From Clostridia bacterium (GTDB lineage Bacteria; Bacillota_A; Clostridia; Christensenellales; Aristaeellaceae): a stretch of 12,037 nucleotides of DNA. The position numbers were made by a program, and so were the translations under genes. The DNA lies in contig WRHG01000046.1 in the NCBI GenBank assembly GCA_009783365.1, positions 1 through 12,037 of the forward strand, given 5' to 3'. Positions 1 to 6,600 of this stretch are shown piece by piece (position 1 is the first letter of the stretch; the number at the start of each line of letters is the position of its first letter). Under the pieces are notes generated by a model. It made no database searches. It was given only the letters and a program-made list of their open reading frames with translations, and had not been told where the DNA came from.

Positions 1-1
1 T

Positions 2-1225
2 GGTCATTCCATAAGCGCGGCCGAGGAGATTTTTGCTGCGGACGCCCTGGAAAAACTCATTTTGCTTAAAACGAAGAGTACGCCCTATGCCAAGCTTGAC
101 GGACACAGGGGCTTGGGGCGCGCGGATCTGCTGCATGAGGATCGCCATGACGCAAAAAACATCATCAATGCTACCAATCGCCGTTTAAAAAATATCTTGC
201 ACCCCGGCCTTGCGCCCAACAGACGCTACGGGATTAAAGAGGTCTTCCGCACCATTCCCTTTCACCCCACTATCATACAGGTTATTGAACAAGCCTATGC
301 GGTGGACCTTCCTGAAAACTTCGTTGTTCTGCACATGCGCAGCGGGGATGTGGTGTTTGGAGCGTATCGGCGAGAAGCCCTGCGCCATGCCAAACGCGCT
401 GTGCCCATCCAGTTGGCCAAGATGATTTTGGAACACGAAAAGCGTCCGGTTCTTCTGTTCGGCGAAGATCAGGACACCTTGCGGCGGCTGGCGGATAGCC
501 ACGGCCATAGGTTGGCTGCGGATTTTTATCCTTCCATTGCAATGTCCAACACACAACGCGCGTTCTTTGAAATGCTCCTCATGTCCAGGGCCGCGGAAAT
601 TTATGCCGGCATCAGAACCCTGTTTGCCAGAACCGCTTTATTTCTGGGGCGGGATATCAAGATGACGGATATCCACACCAAGTTCTCCCAGGAGGACATG
701 TTCGACTTTTTTCAACGGGATTTGGCCATCCACGCTCCCGGCAACAAGGCGCTGCAAAACGCTTTTTCTTACGCCTATCTGTATCTCATCGGACGCGAGA
801 GGAAGAGTCCGCATGAGCTGATGGACCTGCTCGCCGCAGCTCTTGCGCATGATCCGGAGAATGACGGCTACAGAATCTTTACGGCGATTGAGCTCTTCCG
901 GGCCGGAGACGCGGGTCGCGCTGACGCGCTGCTGGGAAACTGCCTGCACCTGCAATGCGAAGACGAACCAAATCTGCAAAAACTGGCCAAAGCCAATCTG
1001 ATCTCGGGCGTGGCTTTCGGCCGCCTCTATTGGTGGGACTATCTGGCCCCAGTGGAACAAGCCGCCCTGCAAGATTGGCCTTGGGCGGCCCTGACCCTGG
1101 CCCTGTGCTGCCAGCGCCTGCCGGAGAAGGGATCCGCCCTGGACTGGCTGCTGCGGGCCGCAAAGATCCTGCCTGAAAACGATATGATACAGGCCTTGAC
1201 AAGGCAGGCACGATCCGCCTCGTAG
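2..1225 (+). CDS. Glycosyltransferase-like protein with HxRxGD motif and helical tail (5' end outside window)
   Basis: The frame is open from base 2, so the start lies upstream; the TTG at 62 is internal and 407 residues are visible. The segment ending HMRSGD (nt 332-349) resembles the H-x-R-x-G-D motif that binds the nucleotide sugar in fucosyltransferase-like GT-B enzymes of the GT11/GT23/O-FucT type. A later stretch (about nt 544-660, SNTQRAFFEMLLMSRAAEIY, then an ARTALFLG-like end) matches the place where these enzymes carry their second donor-binding motif. The last 150 or so residues are helical, Ala/Leu-rich and TPR-like. No signal peptide or membrane segment is seen in the visible part. 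A cytoplasmic transferase acting on a surface glycan or protein is the best guess; substrate and sugar cannot be told. It is convergent with the protease gene, with 31 bases between stops. Confidence 0.6.
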   Translation, partial: GHSISAAEEIFAADALEKLILLKTKSTPYAKLDGHRGLGRADLLHEDRHDAKNIINATNRRLKNILHPGLAPNRRYGIKEVFRTIPFHPTIIQVIEQAYAVDLPENFVVLHMRSGDVVFGAYRREALRHAKRAVPIQLAKMILEHEKRPVLLFGEDQDTLRRLADSHGHRLAADFYPSIAMSNTQRAFFEMLLMSRAAEIYAGIRTLFARTALFLGRDIKMTDIHTKFSQEDMFDFFQRDLAIHAPGNKALQNAFSYAYLYLIGRERKSPHELMDLLAAALAHDPENDGYRIFTAIELFRAGDAGRADALLGNCLHLQCEDEPNLQKLAKANLISGVAFGRLYWWDYLAPVEQAALQDWPWAALTLALCCQRLPEKGSALDWLLRAAKILPENDMIQALTRQARSAS

Positions 1226-1256
1226 CGCATTTTGGCTTTGCAAAACTCGGAATGTT

Positions 1257-2300
1257 CTACCGGCATTGCCGGTCAACCACATTGCGGATGGCCCGGATCA
1301 AATATGGGTAATTGCGGGGACTGGACCGATTTGCGTAGCTCCATTCCTTGTAGCCGTTTTCCAGGAAAGCGGTTTCCTCCACAGCCCCAAATTCTCGCAG
1401 GATAGCGCGCATTACAGGCGCGCCGCGCAATATAAAGTCCTTCAGCACCGGCGTGCCGTCCACATAACGGCTTTGCAACAGAGGATCGCCATCGGGCAGA
1501 TGCTCTTCCCCGTCCGGGCAAAGCCTGGCCAAGGGAAGCCAGAGAAGTTCGCCGGCGTTATAGGAAGCGGCGTATAATTCTTCCATGCTCTGAGGGTCAT
1601 ACAGATATTTTTTTACCTGTGACCAGGATGACGCTTGGAAAGGAATGGCCATCATGGCGTCATGAGACCAGACAGCCATGCCCTCATGAAACCAGGGATT
1701 TGTTAGACGGGTCGCTCCATTTTGGATGTGGTGAAAATACTCATGGGCCGGGGTGACATTTTTCTGCAGGGGCAGATCACGGGCAATACGCATACGCAGG
1801 GCGAGCGCGCTCTGAGGGACAGGCGGGCGGGCGCGTTCGGGAACCTGGAATGAATGTCCGTTGGCTCCCACCCGTTCCCGGCTGTTGACGAACACGTCAA
1901 TATAAGCAACATCCTTATAACGCTCGGACTTTAATGGTGCCGGAAATCCCATCAGATCGCAAAAAATATGATGCGCCACTACAAGTTGCAGGGCCAGATC
2001 CTCCACAAAATCCGGAATGCCGTTTTGGTTGTAATCCGCCTCGGGCACTGCATGTTCTCCCCGAGTGTGGTAGATGATGCGGAAGATGCCCCAGGCGTAG
2101 ACGTTTTCTCCTGCCGGGTTCGAGACAAGCAGGCGGCCTCGTGGCCAATCCGGAGCCGCGGTGGCAGCAGACTGAATACTCTCGGCGAAGGCGGGATGCA
2201 TCCACTGCCCCGCGCTGTTACAAACAGCCAGTCCGCAGGTCAGGAGGAGGATCAGCCCCGTGAGGATAAGGCTTTTGCTTATTCGTTTGTTGTTGCGCAT
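1257..2300 (-). CDS. Secreted gluzincin-type metalloprotease-like protein
   Basis: 347 residues. The N-terminus (MRNNKRISKS, then a Leu/Ile-rich core) is a clear signal peptide or anchor, with possible cleavage near AFAES about residue 40, so the protein should be exported. Residues 186-190 are HEYFH, the zinc-binding HExxH motif, followed after WF by H205-E206-G207, which supplies the third zinc ligand of a gluzincin. An early DYNQNGIPDFVED segment (about residues 89-101) and the Y-x-T-x-G lead-in resemble the MXAN_6640 family of putative metalloproteases, where an Asp/Asn-rich NGIPD stretch precedes the catalytic half. Both catalytic motifs are intact, so activity is plausible; the substrate is unknown. 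The ATG at 2300 is chosen because it opens the signal peptide, although no good Shine-Dalgarno precedes it. The remnant of another gene ends 18 bases upstream on the same strand, suggesting that the two were once translated together. Confidence 0.7.
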   Translation of the reverse strand: MRNNKRISKSLILTGLILLLTCGLAVCNSAGQWMHPAFAESIQSAATAAPDWPRGRLLVSNPAGENVYAWGIFRIIYHTRGEHAVPEADYNQNGIPDFVEDLALQLVVAHHIFCDLMGFPAPLKSERYKDVAYIDVFVNSRERVGANGHSFQVPERARPPVPQSALALRMRIARDLPLQKNVTPAHEYFHHIQNGATRLTNPWFHEGMAVWSHDAMMAIPFQASSWSQVKKYLYDPQSMEELYAASYNAGELLWLPLARLCPDGEEHLPDGDPLLQSRYVDGTPVLKDFILRGAPVMRAILREFGAVEETAFLENGYKEWSYANRSSPRNYPYLIRAIRNVVDRQCR

Positions 2301-2318
2301 ATCGAGGGGTGTGTAAAA

Positions 2319-2672
2319 TTATCTCAATGATTGCAGTCGATCGTAGTAATCCTCAAAGTGCATCGAGTTGCTTACCGCCGTTTTTCCCTCATCTTTGTCG
2401 TACAACACCAGATAGATGTTTTGCCATCAATTCAGTTGCGCCGTCAAATCCACGGACGAATGGCCAACGGAAAACCGCATACTGGTAAACAGATTACACT
2501 GCTCCACAATTTCTAGCAGTATGCCCTGTGACCGTATTCAGCAGGTTATGCAGAGGCTTTGCTCTCCCTAAGAATTTTAAATATGCCAGTAAAATAGAAT
2601 AGCATCCGTGGGAAATCCCTCGGACTGCAAAGGGCCAAAAGCTTCAATGCATTCTAGCGGATCTTTGTATAT
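2319..2672 (-). pseudogene. Decayed small gene, family not recognised
   Basis: On the minus strand one frame gives protein-like sequence at both ends: IYKDPLECIEAFGPLQSEG continuing to FYWHI (2580-2672), and VEQCNLFTSMRFSVGHSSVD through YLVLYDKDEGKTAVSN and MHFEDYYDRLQSLR, stopping at 2319-2321. Between them the frame has stops (for example at 2577-2579 and 2538-2540), while a neighbouring frame there reads KPLHNLLNTVTGHTA, so two compensating frameshifts are likely. A further TGA lies at 2427-2429. Both end pieces are in the same phase over 118 codons, which is hard to get by chance. No start codon with a ribosome site is visible and a TAG sits at 2673-2675. I do not recognise the family. 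Its end lies 18 bases before the metalloprotease start, so it may once have led that transcription unit. Confidence 0.5.
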
Positions 2673-2721
2673 CTAGCTATATTATAAGGATAATATTTTC
2701 ATTAAAAAATCGCAAAATACC

Positions 2722-2749
2722 TTGACAAATGGCATTTTAATATTAAAAT
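2722..2749 (+). promoter_or_regulatory. Sigma-70 promoter for the first adhesin-like copy
   Basis: A perfect -35 TTGACA (2722-2727) and a -10 TAAAAT (2744-2749, five of six consensus bases) are 16 bases apart, with A-rich sequence upstream that could act as an UP element. Transcription would start near 2756, giving a leader of about 83 bases to the ATG at 2839. Confidence 0.6.
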
Positions 2750-2751
2750 AA

Positions 2752-2769
2752 CTAATATATCAATATTAG
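2752..2769. promoter_or_regulatory. Perfect 7-bp inverted repeat at the transcription start, operator candidate
   Basis: CTAATAT-ATCA-ATATTAG is a perfect 7-bp inverted repeat with a 4-base centre. It begins three bases after the -10 box and spans the predicted start site, the position expected of a repressor operator. A related ACTAATAT block recurs at 3165-3172 ahead of the second short copy. The regulator is unknown. Confidence 0.35.
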
Positions 2770-2825
2770 ATTTATAAAAATATCATAAACGGCATGACAA
2801 CCATGCCAAAACTGCAAAATTACGA

Positions 2826-2829
2826 AAGG
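2826..2829 (+). promoter_or_regulatory. Ribosome-binding site that sets the start at 2839
   Basis: AAGG, nine bases before ATG 2839. The same arrangement (AAGGA seven to eight bases before an ATG) precedes the paralogous starts at 3231 and 3603, whereas the upstream ATG at 2794 has none. Confidence 0.5.
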
Positions 2830-2838
2830 CGTATTGAC

Positions 2839-3147
2839 ATGGCCGACTGTAGCACATTAGCGCATCCTTCCGCGTGGCATTGCGTGAGCCTGGAACTGGG
2901 CTCCGGCTCACTTCTGTCATTCGACATCGACACAGGCCCCACCGCCTGTAGAGAAGGGCAAGACCTGATATTCAACTTTAACAATACGTTAGAACTGACG
3001 TTGGAAGGCTTTTTCGAGAGCGCTGACAATAAGCCCGATCCTTGCGCTCCTCTCACGAAGCAACAAAAATTTCACGAAAGGGCGGTCCCTTCCTGTGTCC
3101 CCCTTAGGGATTTTCTCTTCAAAGATGATGACGAAATTTTTTTCTAA
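2839..3147 (+). CDS. Short paralogue of the adhesin prefix domain
   Basis: The start at 2839 (MADCSTLAHPS) is preferred over the in-frame ATG at 2794, because AAGG lies at 2826-2829, nine bases upstream, and because the surrounding bases (a GACATGGC-type start, then the ACATTAGCGC stretch) match the start of the large adhesin gene at 3603. It encodes 102 residues. Residues 1-65 or so align with the adhesin N-terminus: MA, TLA, SLELGSGSLLSFDID against VQVGPNARLEFAFDQ, then GQDLIFNFNNTLELTLEGFF against GQHLILTFDDGGQLVLESFY. After this it diverges and ends in an acidic, aromatic tail (FKDDDEIFF). It is either a truncated copy of the adhesin gene or a small stand-alone protein made of the prefix domain alone. 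It has its own promoter and ribosome site, so it may be expressed. Confidence 0.55.
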   Translation: MADCSTLAHPSAWHCVSLELGSGSLLSFDIDTGPTACREGQDLIFNFNNTLELTLEGFFESADNKPDPCAPLTKQQKFHERAVPSCVPLRDFLFKDDDEIFF

Positions 3148-3230
3148 AATTAATAGTAAAAATTACTAATATTAATAAGATTTTATATATGATCCGCAGC
3201 ACCCCTTTACGAAACGCAAGGACCATCAAC

Positions 3231-3329
3231 ATGACCCATCATAGCGCATTGGCAAGTTCTGGAGCAGGAGCATGCATGAACGCCATGCGGTCAGATACGC
3301 AAATCTTAAGGTTGCTTTCATGTTTTTAG
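3231..3329 (+). pseudogene. Second, severely truncated copy of the adhesin 5' end
   Basis: A 32-codon ORF beginning MTHHSALASSGAGACMN parallels the adhesin start MASHTTLARPGAGQSMK residue by residue (M..H..LA..GAG..M). It has the same AACGCAAGGA-type ribosome site just upstream. The similarity stops after about 17 residues and the frame closes at TAG 3327-3329 without the beta-strand core of the prefix domain. The region before it also shares an ACTAATAT block with the region before the first copy. It is best read as the remnant of a tandem duplication; a translated leader peptide cannot be excluded. Confidence 0.5.
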
Positions 3330-3602
3330 GTTATGCAATCGATTTTTTGGGGGTCGGTTCACATGGCATGAAGAGAGATTTTCACTGTGCAATCACAGGA
3401 ATATGAACTTTTTTTTAAAAAAAAAATTATGCGGTTGACATTAAAGCAGCTTCATCAAGTAACCTGGTTGTATAGCTTATTTTAGTGCCTATGAAAGAGC
3501 TTTGCATATAACTATTAGAAAATATTGAAAAAATGTTTTCAGGCGCATATTGCGCAGTAGAAACTCACATAAACACTGCAATAAAACGCAAAGGATACTG
3601 AC
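3330..3602 (+). promoter_or_regulatory. Upstream control region of the large adhesin gene
   Basis: There is no gene in these 273 bases. In order they hold an inverted repeat CTGTG-CAAT-CACAG (3385-3398), a homopolymer junction of eight T and ten A (3409-3426), a perfect TTGACA (3435-3440) with no matching -10 at normal spacing (AGTAAC at 17 bases is poor), a TGAAAA-AATG-TTTTCA inverted repeat (3526-3541), a GCGCA-TAT-TGCGC hairpin (3543-3555), and AAGGA at 3591-3595, seven bases before the adhesin ATG. The weak -10 suggests activator dependence or a different promoter. The CTGTG repeat has a 4-base centre, so it is not a standard CRP/FNR-type site. Confidence 0.4.
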
Positions 3603-6600
3603 ATGGCTAGTCATACCACATTAGCGCGTCCTGGTGCTGGGCAAAGCATGAAGGTGCAAGTAGGCCCAAACGCCCGGTTGGAATTCGCATTTGACCAGAC
3701 AGAGGCCACCATCAGGAAGGTGGGACAACACCTTATCCTGACTTTTGATGATGGTGGCCAACTCGTCTTGGAAAGTTTTTACACTCACTTCGATAATGTC
3801 AGCGGTATGCCCCCACAGCCGCCCACGCTTGTCGTGGAAGGCAAAATTATTACTGGCGAGACATTTTTAGCCGCACTGAACGATCCTGATCTCATGCCGG
3901 CCGCTGGCCCAAGTGAAGGTTTCGTGTGGAATCAAGGCGGAGGAGGAGGAGGAGGCGTGCCGCTCTCTGGCGTGGAAGGTATAAATGGCTTGGCCAAGTT
4001 TGGCTTTGACGGTTGGGCCACTCGGGGCACGGGCGCCGCCGTAGCTGGCGGTGGTAGTGGTTCCTCCGGGGGTATCGGCTTCGCAGGCGCCAATCTGCTG
4101 AGCGTATCCGGCGACACGGACACGGACACGGATACCGACACCGATACTGACACGGACACGGATACCGACACCGATACTGACACGGACACGGATACCGACA
4201 CCGATACTGACACGGACACGGATACGGACACGGATACTGACACCGATACCGATACGGATACGGATACGGACACCGATACGGATACTGACACCGATACCGA
4301 CACCGATACTGACACCGATACCGATACCGACACGGACACGGATACCGATACCGATACTGACACGGATACTGACACCGATACGGATACCGACACCGATACT
4401 GACACGGATACGGATACCGACACGGACACCGATACTGACACCGATACTGACACGGATACGGATACCGACACCGACACCGACACCGACACGGATACGGACA
4501 CCGATACGGATACGGATACTGACACGGATACGGATACCGACACGGACACGGACACCGATACCGATACGGATACCGACACGGATCTGGACTATGTGGCGCG
4601 CGGCATCATCTACGATGTTGATCACAGCGACAACGACGCGTCGCAGCCGGACAAGATAACCACGCCGGAACTGCGCGTGGATCTGTTGTTAGTGAACGGC
4701 GACTCAATTACGAAGGCCATTGATTCCGGTGGATCCATGCCAACAGAGCTGGAATACGCCTTCTATAAGGCCGACGGCTCCCCATTCGAAGAAGGCGCGA
4801 GCCCGTTTATGGCAGAGCCCAAGTATACCCCAAGCAATGGCGAGATCGTCTTTGCCCGGCCCGTGGTGCAGGAGGGCTATCCGAATGAGCACGGCGTCTT
4901 CTATTGCCGGATCACGGATCCGGCCACGGGCGACAGCTACGTTATACAGCTTGTGTTCGCGCCGAACGGGCAGTTCAACTCTCACCAACAGGATTTGGAT
5001 GACGGGAAGGAAGATGGACTTGCCTACGGCGAATGGCATGCCGGCAAGCAGACGAATACTGTGTCGCACCAGAATGTCTCATACGATATTGTGGCCAGCG
5101 ACAAGAACGACGTCCTGACCCTTGACGGCACTGTGGGTGTGGGCAATATTGCCCAGTCCTCCGACAGATCCTACATTGATACCGGCCATGGCAACGATAC
5201 CCTCACTATCAACGGCACGGTGACCAACACCACCATCAATATCCGCGACGGCAATAACACCATCATCGCCTCCGCCACCGCGGGCGGCGGCGTGAGCGAC
5301 TCCACCATTACAACCACCTACAAGGACGCTGATGGCAACACCGTCATCGGCAACGGCAATAACACCATCGACATTGGCCGTTACGTGAGCAACACCTCCA
5401 TCACCCTGGGCGACACCGTGGGCGCCGACGGCAAGCAGTACGTCAAGATCGGCGCAGAGCTGACGTCACAGTCCAGCATCACCATGGGTGAGGGCACGAA
5501 GCAGATCGACATCGCAGACTGGATGAGGGAATCCGGCATCACCCTGGGTGGCGGCACAAACAGCATCACCATCGGCCAGCACCTGACCCTCTCCGACATC
5601 CTCGTGGGTAACGGCACGAATGACATCGCCGTTGACGGCGTCATGGAAGACAGCGCCATTACGGCCGGATTCGGCACGAACCGCATCGACGTCAAGGGCG
5701 GCATAACCAACCACTCCAGCATCACTGCCGGACTCGGCGGCATAAGCAAGAACACCATCGACATCGGTGCGACGATCAACAAAGGCTCCTCCATCCTCGT
5801 GGGGGACGGCGAGAATAAGGTCACAGTACATGCAGGCATGCACGACGCCACCATCACGGTGGGCAAGGCTACGACAGGTCATACGAATAAGATCGACATT
5901 GACGGCAGCGTGTCGCTCTCCAGCCTCTTCGTCGGGGATGGCAACAACGACATCGATATTGCCGGATGGCTGGACGGTTCCCACATCACCGCCGGCAACG
6001 GCGGCACGGACAGCATCACTGTGCATGGTTATGTGACCAACCAATCCACCATCACCGTGGGTGACGGCGACAGCGTCATCAATATCCACGGCAACCTGGA
6101 CAATTCCAAAATCGTGTCGTCAGGCGGCAGCAGCCACATAGACATCACGGGCAACATGCAAAGCGGAGCCGTCATTGACGGCAAGAACGACATCGGCGAC
6201 GACCGTGTGGACATCGGCGGCAATCTGTTGAGCGGCGCCGTTACCACCGGCGGCGGCAACGACCACGTCACCATTGGTGGCAATAATGCCTGGAATGCGG
6301 ATATTAACCTGGGCGCGGGCAATGACTTCCTCATGTTCACCGCCAGCGGCTTCAACACCAACCTCTTCAACAACAGTGCGTCCAAGGATACGCACTTGGA
6401 AGGCGGCGCCAACGATGCAGTGCTGCATGCGACAGCCAGTAGCCCAGCCTATCTGGGCGACATCCTGGGGCTGCATTCGGACGCCATCTTATCCCTACAA
6501 CAAACCCTGCAATACATCCAACCCGGCAGCACACGCCCAATCCATGGTTTTGAAACCTTGCTGGTGGAGCTGGACGACGACAAACGGAGCCTCGACACCC

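Larger units (their letters stand above)
2676..2838. other. AT-rich intergenic island upstream of the first adhesin-like copy
   Basis: This stretch is strikingly AT-rich compared with the flanking genes and has no credible ORF. It holds a good promoter (2722-2749), an inverted repeat at its likely start site (2752-2769) and the ribosome site for the short gene at 2839. An ATG at 2794 is in frame with that gene but has no Shine-Dalgarno. Such base composition is typical of regulatory DNA bound by nucleoid silencers, but this is inference. Confidence 0.5.

Noticed and set aside
1259..1273. ACCGGC-ATT-GCCGGT hairpin between the convergent genes as a terminator
   Set aside because: It lies within the last codons of the minus-strand gene and has no adjacent T run on either strand.
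638..1282. Reverse-strand open frame across the end of the glycosyltransferase-like gene
   Set aside because: It has no recognisable motif and overlaps a frame with family motifs; the GC-rich codons keep the reverse frame open.
3385..3398. CRP/FNR/HcpR-type site upstream of the adhesin gene
   Set aside because: The half-sites CTGTG and CACAG are separated by four bases, too close for the TGTGA-N6-TCACA type site.
4113..4580. CRISPR array
   Set aside because: The repeats are contiguous hexamers without spacers and are in frame within a gene.
3867..4625. Long open frames on the reverse strand over the DT tract (Ser-Val repeats and Ile/Arg/Val repeats)
   Set aside because: They exist only because the hexamer GAYACN has no stop codon in the other frames; they have no ribosome site and no non-repetitive domain.
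5381..6089. Reverse-strand open frames over the solenoid region
   Set aside because: They are low-complexity mirror products of the repeat codons and overlap a well-supported gene.
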